This document shows positions 53,813 to 61,758 of a stretch of DNA of 64,000 bases, one piece after another. Every line of letters begins with the position of its first letter. Within the stretch, counting starts at the first letter, position 1. Origin of the DNA: Aeromicrobium sp. Leaf350. GTDB taxonomy: Bacteria > Actinomycetota > Actinomycetes > Propionibacteriales > Nocardioidaceae. The notes beneath the pieces are model-generated. The model did no database searches. It was not told where the DNA came from and was given only the letters and a program-made list of their open reading frames with translations. The DNA is taken from assembly GCF_916858655.1 (NCBI RefSeq), contig NZ_CAKASL010000002.1, positions 682,001-746,000 on the forward strand. Direction: 5' to 3'. A program made the translations under genes and the position numbers.

Positions 53813-54664
53813 GTGACGTTCGACGACATCCCGCCGCTGCGCGACCCCTGGCTGCTGGCCGCCTTCGAGGGCTGGAACGACGCCGCCGACGCGGCCTCGG
53901 GCACGGTGGCCCACCTGGTCGACGAGTGGGACGCGGAGGTGCTGGTCGAGCTCGACCCGGAGGAGTACTACGACTTCCAGGTCAACCGACCCGTGCTGCG
54001 CCGCGACGAGGACGACAACGGTGTCCTCGTGTGGCCGACGCCGACGATCTACGTCGCCCGGCCGCGCGGCGCCGAGCGAGACGTCCTGCTGCTGCGCGCC
54101 AGCGAGCCCAACTACAAGTGGCGGGGGTTCTGCAGCACGATCCTCGGCATCGCCTCGCTGGCCGGGGTCTCCGAGGTCATCACGCTGGGTGCCCTGCTGG
54201 CCGACACGCCGCACACCCGCCCCGTGCCCGTCAGCGGCTCGAGCAACGGGATGTCGGCGCGCGTGGTCCCGGGGGTGGAGTCCTCGCACTACAGCGGCCC
54301 GGTCGGCATCAACTCGGTGCTGAACGAGGAGGCCACGAAGCTCGGTCTCTCGACCGTGTCGCTCTGGGCCGCCGTGCCGCACTACCTGGCCGAGCCGCCG
54401 TGCCCCAAGGCCACGCTCGCGCTGCTCGGCGCGGTCGAGGACGTCCTCTCGATCCCGCTCCCCCAGGGCGTGCTCGACGAGCTCAGCGACGCGTGGCAGC
54501 GCGGCGCCGAGGAGGTCATGGAGGACGACGAGGAGATCGCCGAGTACGTCAAGGCACTCGAGTCCGAGCGCGACACGAGCGACCTGCCCGAGGCCTCCGG
54601 CGACGCGATCGCCCGCGAGTTCGAGCGCTACCTCCGCCGTCGCCAGACGGGCGACGACCGCTAG
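53813..54664 (+). CDS. PAC2-family protein
   Basis: 283 aa. LLAAFEGWNDAADAASGTVA at the N-terminus, SEPNYKWRGFCSTILGIASL and VSGSSNGMSARVVPGVESSH are typical of actinobacterial PAC2 (proteasome-assembly-chaperone-like) proteins. Bacterial members have no proven role in proteasome assembly. As I recall, M. tuberculosis Rv2125 lies in the same place. It is convergent with mshC, whose stop directly follows. Confidence 0.9.
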   Translation: MTFDDIPPLRDPWLLAAFEGWNDAADAASGTVAHLVDEWDAEVLVELDPEEYYDFQVNRPVLRRDEDDNGVLVWPTPTIYVARPRGAERDVLLLRASEPNYKWRGFCSTILGIASLAGVSEVITLGALLADTPHTRPVPVSGSSNGMSARVVPGVESSHYSGPVGINSVLNEEATKLGLSTVSLWAAVPHYLAEPPCPKATLALLGAVEDVLSIPLPQGVLDELSDAWQRGAEEVMEDDEEIAEYVKALESERDTSDLPEASGDAIAREFERYLRRRQTGDDR

Positions 54665-55888
54665 CTACAGCTCGACGCCGAGCAGCGCGTCGATCGCCGT
54701 GCGCACCTGCTGGGGCGCCTCGGCGTCGTCCCCGGACTCCCCCGCCCACGCGTCGACGGCAGCGAGCGCGGCCGGGGCGTCCAGGTCGTCCGCCAGCGCT
54801 GCACGCACCGCATCGATGACGAGCGCCGCAGGTGCCGTGGAGTCGCGGGATGCCGCTGCTCGCCACGCCGCGAGACGTTCCTCGGCCGCGGTGATCTCCG
54901 GGCCGAACCACTCCCAGTCGCTGCGGTAGTGGTGGGCGAGCAGGGCCAGCCGGATCGCCATGGGGTCGTGACCGTCGGCGCGGAGCCGCGACACGAGCAC
55001 GAGGTTGCCCTTGGACTTGCTCATCTTCTCGCCCTCGTAGCCGACCATGCCGGCGTGCACGTAGGCACGGGCGAACGGTGCGCCGGTCGCGACGGCGGCC
55101 TCGGAGGCCGACATCTCGTGGTGCGGGAAGACCAGGTCCGAGCCACCGCCCTGCACGTCGAAGCTCGTGCCGAGGTGGGCCAGCGCGATCGCGGCGCACT
55201 CGATGTGCCACCCCGGGCGGCCGCGTCCGAGTCGCGTGTCCCAGGCGGGCTCGCCCGGACGCTCCGCCTGCCACAGCAGGCAGTCGAGCGGGTCGCGCTT
55301 GCCGGCGCGCTCGGGATCGCCTCCGCGCTCGCCGAAGATCCGGCGCATGGTCTCGTCGTCCCAGCCCGAGACCGATCCGAAGGCCGCGTCGGCGTGCACG
55401 TCGAAGTACAGGTCGTCGTCGACCGCGTACACCGCGCCGGCCTTCTCGAGGCGTCCGACGAGCTCGACGACGAGGTCGATCGACTCGACGGCGCCGATGT
55501 AGTGGCGGGGCGGAAGGATGCGCAGGGCCGTCATGTCCTCGCGGAACAGCTGCGTCTCGCGCTCGGCGAGCTCGACCCAGTCGATGCCGGTGGCGGTCGC
55601 GCGCTCCAGGAGCGGGTCGTCGACGTCGGTCACGTTCTGCGTGTAGACCACGTCGCGACCCTGGTCGCGCCAGACGCGCTGCAGCAGGTCGAAGGTCAGG
55701 TACGTGGCCGCGTGGCCCAGGTGCGTGGCGTCGTACGGGGTGATCCCGCAGACGTAGAGGCGGGCCTCGCCCTCGCCGTCGAGCGGCCGCAGCGACTCGT
55801 GGGCGGTGTCGTGCACGACGGGCGCGGGCCCGGTTCCGAGTCCTTCGGAGGCCAGGGACGGCACCACGGGACCCGACCAGCTGCGCAT
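54665..55888 (-). CDS. mshC: Mycothiol ligase MshC (Cys:GlcN-Ins ligase)
   Basis: 407 aa, related to cysteinyl-tRNA synthetase but shorter and lacking the tRNA-binding end. [20 protein letters not shown] has the HIGH-type motif and zinc Cys, [20 protein letters not shown] and [20 protein letters not shown] line the Cys-AMP site, and [14 protein letters not shown] is the KMSKS loop. It joins cysteine to GlcN-Ins, the third step unique to mycothiol synthesis. TAGGCT six bases before the ATG. Confidence 0.95.
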   Translation of the reverse strand: MRSWSGPVVPSLASEGLGTGPAPVVHDTAHESLRPLDGEGEARLYVCGITPYDATHLGHAATYLTFDLLQRVWRDQGRDVVYTQNVTDVDDPLLERATATGIDWVELAERETQLFREDMTALRILPPRHYIGAVESIDLVVELVGRLEKAGAVYAVDDDLYFDVHADAAFGSVSGWDDETMRRIFGERGGDPERAGKRDPLDCLLWQAERPGEPAWDTRLGRGRPGWHIECAAIALAHLGTSFDVQGGGSDLVFPHHEMSASEAAVATGAPFARAYVHAGMVGYEGEKMSKSKGNLVLVSRLRADGHDPMAIRLALLAHHYRSDWEWFGPEITAAEERLAAWRAAASRDSTAPAALVIDAVRAALADDLDAPAALAAVDAWAGESGDDAEAPQQVRTAIDALLGVEL

Positions 55889-55894
55889 GGGTGG

Positions 55895-55900
55895 AGCCTA
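55895..55900 (-). promoter_or_regulatory. -10 hexamer TAGGCT of mshC, leaderless type
   Basis: Minus-strand TAGGCT ends six bases before ATG 55888 of mshC. Confidence 0.5.
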
Positions 55901-55949
55901 TCGGCCGCGCTTTCCCGGCGGTGCGACGCCCGTCCGGTTCGATCGCTGG

Positions 55950-55955
55950 CACGAT
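55950..55955 (+). promoter_or_regulatory. Weak -10 hexamer CACGAT, leaderless type
   Basis: CACGAT ends six bases before GTG 55962 of corA, supporting that start over the longer frame from 55806. Confidence 0.35.
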
Positions 55956-55961
55956 GTCCTC

Positions 55962-56921
55962 GTGATCATCGACTGCGCGGTGTACCGCGACGGGGCCCGG
56001 GAGGACACCGGCCAGCACAGCGACGACCTGGTCGCGGCGCTCGCCGGCCTCGGTGAGGACGACTTCCTCTGGATCGGCATGAACAACCCGACGGTCGACG
56101 AGATGCACCGCATCGGTAAGGTCCTGGGTCTGCACCCGCTGGCGGTCGAGGACGCGCTGGAGGCCCACCAGCGGCCCAAGATCGAGCGGTACCGCGACCA
56201 CCTGATCATGTCGATGCGGATGGTCTCGTACAGCGACGACGACATCCAGACGCACGAGGTCAACCTGTTCCTCGGAGCCAACTACCTGCTCACCGTGCGC
56301 CACGGCGGGCCGTCGCTCGTCGAGGGACGCCGGAGGGCCGAGCGCCGCAACGAGGCCCTCTCGCACGGCCCCACGGCCGCGCTGTACGCCGTGGTCGACA
56401 CGATCGTGGACCGCTACGAGCAGGTCGCCTCGGAGCTGGAGGTCGACGTCGAGGAGGTCGAGTCGTCGGTGTTCTCCGCCGAGCTGACGAGCGACTCGAC
56501 CCGGATCTACCGGCTCAAGCGTGAGGCGCTGGAGTTCCGCCGCGCCGTGGTGCCGCTGAAGGAGCCGGTCGTGCGGTTCTCCGAGACGGCCGAGCCGGCC
56601 GAGGCGCGTCCGTACTTCCGCGACATCGCCGACCACCTGGGCCGCGCGGCGGAGGCGATCGACACGATCGACCACCTGCTCGACAACGCCCTCACGGCGC
56701 ACCTGGCACAGCTGAGCGTCCAGCAGAACGCCGACATGCGCAAGCTCGCCGCCGGCGCCACGATCTTCGCCATCCCGACCGCCATCGCCGGCGTCTACGG
56801 CATGAACTTCGAGCACATGCCGGAGCTCTCCTGGACGGCCGGCTACCCGCTGTGCCTCGCCCTGATGGGCGGTCTCTGCCTCTACACCTACCGCCGCTTC
56901 AAGAAGTCCGGCTGGCTCTAA
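55962..56921 (+). CDS. corA: CorA-family magnesium/cobalt transporter
   Basis: 319 aa. A large cytosolic funnel domain (KVLGLHPLAVEDALEAHQRP) is followed by a long helix and two C-terminal membrane helices with the signature IAGVYGMNFEHMPEL (GMN ion filter). The last residues are basic (RRFKKSGWL). The start is set at GTG 55962 because the longer frame runs through the mshC promoter. A repeat cluster follows the stop. Confidence 0.92.
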   Translation: MIIDCAVYRDGAREDTGQHSDDLVAALAGLGEDDFLWIGMNNPTVDEMHRIGKVLGLHPLAVEDALEAHQRPKIERYRDHLIMSMRMVSYSDDDIQTHEVNLFLGANYLLTVRHGGPSLVEGRRRAERRNEALSHGPTAALYAVVDTIVDRYEQVASELEVDVEEVESSVFSAELTSDSTRIYRLKREALEFRRAVVPLKEPVVRFSETAEPAEARPYFRDIADHLGRAAEAIDTIDHLLDNALTAHLAQLSVQQNADMRKLAAGATIFAIPTAIAGVYGMNFEHMPELSWTAGYPLCLALMGGLCLYTYRRFKKSGWL

Positions 56922-56923
56922 CT

Positions 56924-57025
56924 ACCGCTCGCGAGAGACTTTGTTACCCCTCGCGAGCGAGCTTGTTGGTGGACAGGAGACAACAAAGTCTCTCGTGACC
57001 ACCAACAAAGTCTCTCGCGAGCGGT
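56924..57025. repeat. Four-part inverted-repeat cluster between corA and uppP
   Basis: Unit A (56924-56945) and unit C (57004-57025) are perfect 22-bp inverted copies. Unit B (56982-57000) repeats 14 bases of C in direct orientation and can also pair with A (56932-56945). Unit D carries TTGTTGGTGG (56963-56972), exactly complementary to CCACCAACAA (56999-57008), which overlaps C. The whole 102-bp gap between convergent genes is therefore one element with mutually exclusive foldings; it may act as a bidirectional terminator or be a short mobile-type repeat. Confidence 0.85.
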
Positions 57026-57027
57026 CA

Positions 57028-57867
57028 TTAGCCGCTGATGGCGATGTCGGCGGTGATCGCGCCGGTGCCGAGCAGGATCAGGACGATCGAGCCGAGGACG
57101 ATGCGGTAGGCCACGAACGGGGCGTACGAGCGCGTGCTGACGTAGCGCAGCAGCCAGTGGATGACCGCGATGCCCACGACGAAGGCCACCACCGTGCCGA
57201 GGATCGTCGGCCCCCAGCCGTACGTGTTGTCGCCGCCGGGGATGTCCTTGAGCTTGTAGACACCGGCACCCACGACCGCCGGGATCGCGAGCAGGAACGC
57301 GTAGCGCGTCGCCGCCGCCCGCTCGTAGCCGAGGAAGAGCCCCATGCTGATCGTGGCGCCCGAGCGCGACACGCCCGGGACGACCGCCGCGGCCTGTGCC
57401 AGACCGAGCATCACCGCGTGCCCCCACGTGAGCTCCTCGATCGGCTTGGCGTTGCGGCCGACCCGCTCCGCCACGCCGAGCACGATGCCCAGGGCGATCA
57501 GCATCGTGCCGATGACCCAGAGGTTGCGGAACTCGCTGTCGATGAGGTCCTCGAGCACCAGGCCGATCACGACGATCGGCAGCGACCCGATGATGACGAA
57601 CCAGCCCATCGACCACTCCGGGGCCTGTCGCGCCTCGCGGGAGAACACGCCGCGCACCCACCCGGAGCCGATCGTCCAGATGTCGCGCCAGAAGTACAGG
57701 ACCACCGCGATCTCGGTGCCGATCTGCACGACGGCGGTGTACGCGGCGCCCGGATCGGACCAACCGAAGAACTTGGGGAAGATGGCCAGGTGCGCGCTGC
57801 TGGAGATCGGAAGGAACTCCGTCAGACCCTGCAACAGACCGAGCACGAGCGACTGGAGGAAATCCAC
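57028..57867 (-). CDS. uppP: Undecaprenyl-diphosphate phosphatase UppP (BacA)
   Basis: 279 aa, about eight hydrophobic segments. GLLQGLTEFLPISSSAHLAI and VPGVSRSGATISMGLFLGYE are the two conserved catalytic motifs of the BacA family. It recycles the lipid carrier of peptidoglycan synthesis. GTG 57867 has TAGGCT seven bases upstream; the promoter faces the aldo/keto reductase promoter across a 49-base gap. Confidence 0.95.
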   Translation of the reverse strand: MDFLQSLVLGLLQGLTEFLPISSSAHLAIFPKFFGWSDPGAAYTAVVQIGTEIAVVLYFWRDIWTIGSGWVRGVFSREARQAPEWSMGWFVIIGSLPIVVIGLVLEDLIDSEFRNLWVIGTMLIALGIVLGVAERVGRNAKPIEELTWGHAVMLGLAQAAAVVPGVSRSGATISMGLFLGYERAAATRYAFLLAIPAVVGAGVYKLKDIPGGDNTYGWGPTILGTVVAFVVGIAVIHWLLRYVSTRSYAPFVAYRIVLGSIVLILLGTGAITADIAISG

Positions 57868-57874
57868 GTCCGCG

Positions 57875-57880
57875 AGCCTA
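57875..57880 (-). promoter_or_regulatory. -10 hexamer TAGGCT of uppP, leaderless type
   Basis: Minus-strand TAGGCT lies seven bases before GTG 57867. Only 24 bases separate it from the opposing -10 at 57905, so the two promoters must overlap at their -35 regions. Confidence 0.5.
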
Positions 57881-57904
57881 CCGGCCCTGCTACCAGGTGC
57901 TGAC

Positions 57905-57910
57905 TAGCCT
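57905..57910 (+). promoter_or_regulatory. -10 hexamer TAGCCT, leaderless type
   Basis: TAGCCT ends six bases before ATG 57917 of the aldo/keto reductase gene. Confidence 0.5.
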
Positions 57911-57916
57911 GTGCGC

Positions 57917-58870
57917 ATGCAGCAGCGTCGGGTCGGCCACTCGGGCCTCCGGGTCTCCCGTCTGGCGCTCGGCACGATGACGTGGGGCTCACAGGTCGAC
58001 CAGTACACGGCGACCGAGCTCCTCGACGGCTTCCTGGACGCGGGCGGCACCCTGATCGACACCGCTCCCGTGTACGGCGACGGCAAGGGCGAGCAGGTCC
58101 TCGGGGCGGCGCTGGCCGACCGCGGCGTCCGCGACCGCGTGCTGCTCGCCGGGAAGTGCGGCCTCGGTCCCGGCACCGACGGCGCCGTCGTCGACGCCTC
58201 CCGCGGCACGGTGCTGGCCCAGCTCGACCAGTCCCTGCGCGACCTGGGCACCGACCACCTCGACCTGTGGCAGGTGCACCGCTGGGACGACTCGACCCCG
58301 CTCGACGAGACCCTCGCGGCCCTCGAGCACGCGGTCGACTCCGGGCGGGCGCGCTACGTCGGGCTCTCGAACTTCTCGGCCTGGCAGACGGCGCTCGCGC
58401 ACGAACGTCTCGCCGGCCGCCCGTCCGCACACCGGCTCGTCAGCACCCAGGTCGAGTACTCCCTGCTGCGCCGCTCCCCCGAGACCGGCCTGGTCGACGC
58501 CCTCGACCACCTGGGGCTGGGTCTCCTGGCGTGGTCGCCGCTCGGTCGCGGGGTCCTGACCGGGAAGTACCGGCGCGGCACGCCCGCCGACTCCCGCGGT
58601 GCCGACGACGGCTGGGGACGCTGGCTCACCGAGTACCTGCAGCCCGGCCCGAGCGCGGTCGTCGAGGCCGTCGCCCGCGCCGCCGAGGGGCTCGGACACA
58701 CGCCGGCCCAGGTCGCGCTGGCCTGGGTCCGCGACCGTCCGACCGTCGCGTCGGCGGTCGTCGGTGCCCGCACGACCGCTCAGCTCACCGAGCTGCTCGC
58801 GGCCGAGTCGGTCGCCCTTCCACCCGAGATCATCCTGGCGCTCGACGACGTGTCGGCGAGCCAGGTCTGA
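57917..58870 (+). CDS. Aldo/keto reductase
   Basis: 317 aa. RRVGHSGLRVSRLALGTMTW at the N-terminus, LIDTAPVYGDGKGEQVLGAA (catalytic Asp and Tyr), VLLAGKCGLG (Lys) and DLWQVHRWDDSTPLDETLAA (His) give the full AKR tetrad. NADPH-dependent carbonyl reduction is expected; substrate unknown. ATG 57917 is chosen over GTG 57911 from the -10 spacing. Confidence 0.92.
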   Translation: MQQRRVGHSGLRVSRLALGTMTWGSQVDQYTATELLDGFLDAGGTLIDTAPVYGDGKGEQVLGAALADRGVRDRVLLAGKCGLGPGTDGAVVDASRGTVLAQLDQSLRDLGTDHLDLWQVHRWDDSTPLDETLAALEHAVDSGRARYVGLSNFSAWQTALAHERLAGRPSAHRLVSTQVEYSLLRRSPETGLVDALDHLGLGLLAWSPLGRGVLTGKYRRGTPADSRGADDGWGRWLTEYLQPGPSAVVEAVARAAEGLGHTPAQVALAWVRDRPTVASAVVGARTTAQLTELLAAESVALPPEIILALDDVSASQV

Positions 58871-58881
58871 AGGAGGACACC

Positions 58882-59070
58882 ATGGTCGAGTACGAGTTCT
58901 GGGACCTGACGATCTCGCGCACCAAGTCGCGCTCGGCGGTGTGCCACATGCTGACCCAGGCGGCCGAGTACCAGGGCTGGGAGCTCCACCGGCTGCACAA
59001 GGACCGCACGGGTCAACGCACGGTGCGCCTGCGCCGCAAGATCATCCGGATGCGACCGACGTACGTGTGA
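58882..59070 (+). CDS. DUF5703 family small protein
   Basis: 62 aa, very basic C-terminal half (TGQRTVRLRRKIIRMR). The pattern EYEFWDLTISRTKSRSAVCH then LTQAAEYQGWELHRLHKDRT fits the DUF5703 family of small actinobacterial proteins of unknown function. AAGGAGG before the ATG is one of the best Shine-Dalgarno sites in the window. It lies 11 bases after the reductase, so it is probably co-transcribed. Confidence 0.82.
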   Translation: MVEYEFWDLTISRTKSRSAVCHMLTQAAEYQGWELHRLHKDRTGQRTVRLRRKIIRMRPTYV

Positions 59071-59077
59071 GTCGGCG

Positions 59078-60373
59078 TCAGGCGATGTCGAGGAAGTCGT
59101 CGAGCACGCGGCAGCCGAACTCCAGCGCGTCGACCGGCACCCGCTCGTCGACACCGTGGAACAGCGCCGTGAAGTCGAGGTCGGCCGGCAGGCGCAGGGG
59201 CGCGAAGCCGTAGGACGTGATGCCGGCGAGGCTCCACGCCTTCGCGTCGGTGCCGCCCGACATCACGAACGGCGCGATGTGCGCGCCGGTGTCGTTCTTG
59301 TGCAGGGCCACCGTCATGGCGTCGACCAGGTCGCCCTCGAGCGGGTACTCCAGCGCGATGTCGGTGATGTGCGGCTCGACGAGCACCTTGCTGCCGACGA
59401 CGTCCTGCACGGCCGGCAGGAAGGTGTCGGCGTGCCCCGGCAGGTAGCGGCCGTCGACGTAGGCGACCGCCTCCCCGGGGATGACGTTGTGCTTGTAGCC
59501 GGCCTCGAGCATGGTCGGGTTGGTCGAGTTGCGCACCCCGGCCCCGAGCATGCGCACCGCCGGCCCGAAGTGGGCGAGGATCTCGTCGGGATCGGTGCTC
59601 GTCTCCCCCGTCAGCTCGCGGACCTTGGCGAACAGGGCCTGCATCGAGGGTCCGGGCTCGGCGGGCCACTCGTGCTCGCCCAGCGCGACCAGGGCGCGGG
59701 AGAGGTGGACGAGGGCGTTGTCGGGAGCCTTCATCGAGCCGTGCCCGGCGGTGCCCTTGGCCGTCAGACGCATCCAGGAGATGCCCTTCTCGCCGGTCTC
59801 GATCAGGTACAGGCGCTGACCACCGATCTCGGTCGAGAACCCGCCGACCTCGCCGATCGCCTCGGTGCAGCCCTCCAGGACGTCGGGGCGGTGCCGCGCC
59901 AGCCACTGGGCGCCGAGCACGCCTCCGGCCTCCTCGTCGGCGGTGAAGATGAGGGTGATCGGTCGGTCGGGGATGCGACCGCTGCGCTGGCGGTCGCGCA
60001 CGACGGCCAGCGTGATCGCGTCGAAGTCCTTCATGTCGACCGCTCCCCGGCCGAACAGGTAGCCGTCGACGACCTCGGCTGCGAAGGGGTCGACCTGCCA
60101 GTCCGCGGCCTGCGCCGGCACGACGTCGAGGTGGCCGTGGATCAGCAGACCGGGACGCGGGGAGTCCTGGTTGCCCCAGCGGGCGACGACACTCGCCCGG
60201 CCGGCGGTGGACTCGATGATCTCGGACTCGATGCCGACCTCGTCGAGCAGCGCCGCGACGTGCTCGGCGGCCTTGCGCTCGCCCGGCCCGGAGTCGTCAC
60301 CGAAGTTGGACGTGTCGATGCGGATCAGGTCGCGGCAGATCTCCAGGACCTCGGACTCGGCAGACGCGGACAT
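59078..60373 (-). CDS. M20-family metallopeptidase (dapE/ArgE-like)
   Basis: 431 aa. Zinc ligands and catalytic residues are in LLIHGHLDVVPAQAADW (His, Asp), GRGAVDMKDFDA (Asp), IFTADEEAGGVLGAQW (Glu-Glu) and a late FHGVDERVP His. It resembles M20 peptidases of the Rv2141c type, acting on dipeptides or N-acyl amino acids. TACGAT six bases before the ATG gives a leaderless promoter. Confidence 0.92.
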   Translation of the reverse strand: MSASAESEVLEICRDLIRIDTSNFGDDSGPGERKAAEHVAALLDEVGIESEIIESTAGRASVVARWGNQDSPRPGLLIHGHLDVVPAQAADWQVDPFAAEVVDGYLFGRGAVDMKDFDAITLAVVRDRQRSGRIPDRPITLIFTADEEAGGVLGAQWLARHRPDVLEGCTEAIGEVGGFSTEIGGQRLYLIETGEKGISWMRLTAKGTAGHGSMKAPDNALVHLSRALVALGEHEWPAEPGPSMQALFAKVRELTGETSTDPDEILAHFGPAVRMLGAGVRNSTNPTMLEAGYKHNVIPGEAVAYVDGRYLPGHADTFLPAVQDVVGSKVLVEPHITDIALEYPLEGDLVDAMTVALHKNDTGAHIAPFVMSGGTDAKAWSLAGITSYGFAPLRLPADLDFTALFHGVDERVPVDALEFGCRVLDDFLDIA

Positions 60374-60379
60374 ACGTCG

Positions 60380-60385
60380 ATCGTA
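60380..60385 (-). promoter_or_regulatory. -10 hexamer TACGAT, leaderless type
   Basis: Minus-strand TACGAT ends six bases before ATG 60373 of the M20 peptidase gene. Confidence 0.5.
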
Positions 60386-60406
60386 CGCACGACCTGGCGG
60401 GAACGC

Positions 60407-60802
60407 TCAGCCCAGGACCTCGTCCAGGACGCGTGAGAAGAGCACCTCGGCCGATCGCCGCTCGAGGCCCGCGAACACCCGGGGAACGCCGCGCACGTGA
60501 GCCAGCTCGCGCCACGTGACGCGGCTGCCGGAGGGGATCTCCTCGACCACGATCTCGGCCCAGCCGGTCACGACCTTGCCCTCCTTGACGAGGCGGCAGC
60601 GCCACGGCGGATCGGACTCGACGACGCGCATCGGGTCGTCAAAGCCCAGCCGGCCGACCCCCGTCCGGGCGACGAACCCGTCGGCGGTCCGGGTGATGCG
60701 GGTCAAGGGCACCGCACGCGCATGACGCGGCCAGTCGGTCACCCGCGCCCACGCCTCGGCGGGCGACAGGGGCACCTCACGCACGATCTCGATTCCGTCC
60801 AC
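60407..60802 (-). CDS. SRPBCC (START-like) family protein
   Basis: 131 aa. EIVREVPLSPAEAWARVTDW is the N-terminal strand and helix of polyketide-cyclase/START-like small-molecule-binding proteins, and RRSAEVLFSRVLDEVLG the C-terminal helix. Ligand unknown. GTG 60802 has TACCAT six bases upstream. It is divergent from the MoxR-VWA operon. Confidence 0.85.
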   Translation of the reverse strand: MDGIEIVREVPLSPAEAWARVTDWPRHARAVPLTRITRTADGFVARTGVGRLGFDDPMRVVESDPPWRCRLVKEGKVVTGWAEIVVEEIPSGSRVTWRELAHVRGVPRVFAGLERRSAEVLFSRVLDEVLG

Positions 60803-60808
60803 GGCACG

Positions 60809-60814
60809 ATGGTA
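60809..60814 (-). promoter_or_regulatory. -10 hexamer TACCAT, leaderless type
   Basis: Minus-strand TACCAT ends six bases before GTG 60802 of the SRPBCC gene. Confidence 0.5.
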
Positions 60815-60852
60815 GGCAGCGGCAGCGATGTGCGCCGCGCGGAAAGGACCTC

Positions 60853-61758
60853 ATGAGCACCCCACCGTCCGGCCTCGACACCCCGGTCGCGCCCGCGTTC
60901 GCCAGCGTCGACGACGTCGTGACCCGTCTGGCCGAGGTCGGCTACCTCGCCTCCGAGGCCGTCGCCACGACCGTGTTCCTGGCTGACCAGCTCGGCAAGC
61001 CCCTGCTCGTCGAGGGCCCGGCCGGCGTCGGCAAGACCGAGCTCTCGCGCGCCGTGGCGGCAGCGACGGGCTCGGAGCTGATCCGCCTGCAGTGCTACGA
61101 GGGCGTCGACGAGGCCCGGGCCCTGTACGAGTGGAACCACGCGAAGCAGCTGCTGCGCATCACCGCCGGCCGCGAGGAGTCGTGGGACGAGGCGCGCTCC
61201 GACATCTTCAGCGAGGAGTTCCTCCTCCCCCGGCCGCTCCTGCGCGCCATCCGCAACGAGGGACCCACGGTCCTGCTGATCGACGAGACCGACAAGGCCG
61301 ACGTCGAGATCGAGGGCCTGCTGCTCGAGGTGCTCGGCGACTTCCAGGTCACGGTGCCGGAGCTCGGCACGATCACGGCGGTGCAGCGCCCGTTCGTCGT
61401 CCTGACGTCGAACGCGACCCGCGAGCTCTCCGAGGCGCTGCGTCGTCGCTGCCTGTTCCTGTACGTCGACTTCCCCGAGACCGAGCTCGAGCAGCGGATC
61501 GTGCGGCTCAAGGTGCCCGAGCTGGACGAGGTGCTCGCGACCTCGCTCGTGCGGGTCGTGGAGGCCCTGCGCAACCTGGGCCTGCGCAAGGCGCCGTCGA
61601 TCGCCGAGACCATCGACTGGGCACGCACCCTCGTCGCCCTGGGCGCCACGTCGCTCGACGCCCAGGTCGTCAGCGACAGCCTCGGCGTCATCCTCAAGCA
61701 CACCGACGACATCGCGAAGGCGCGCACGAAGCTCGACCTCCCGTCGATCCTGGTATGA
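60853..61758 (+). CDS. MoxR-family AAA+ ATPase
   Basis: 301 aa. Walker A LLVEGPAGVGKTELSRAVAA, Walker B TVLLIDETDKADVEIEGLLL and sensor VVLTSNATRELSEALRRR are intact. MoxR ATPases work with VWA proteins in assembly or activation of complexes; the next gene encodes a CoxE-type VWA protein and overlaps by four bases (ATGA). GGAAAGG precedes the ATG. Confidence 0.93.
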   Translation: MSTPPSGLDTPVAPAFASVDDVVTRLAEVGYLASEAVATTVFLADQLGKPLLVEGPAGVGKTELSRAVAAATGSELIRLQCYEGVDEARALYEWNHAKQLLRITAGREESWDEARSDIFSEEFLLPRPLLRAIRNEGPTVLLIDETDKADVEIEGLLLEVLGDFQVTVPELGTITAVQRPFVVLTSNATRELSEALRRRCLFLYVDFPETELEQRIVRLKVPELDEVLATSLVRVVEALRNLGLRKAPSIAETIDWARTLVALGATSLDAQVVSDSLGVILKHTDDIAKARTKLDLPSILV

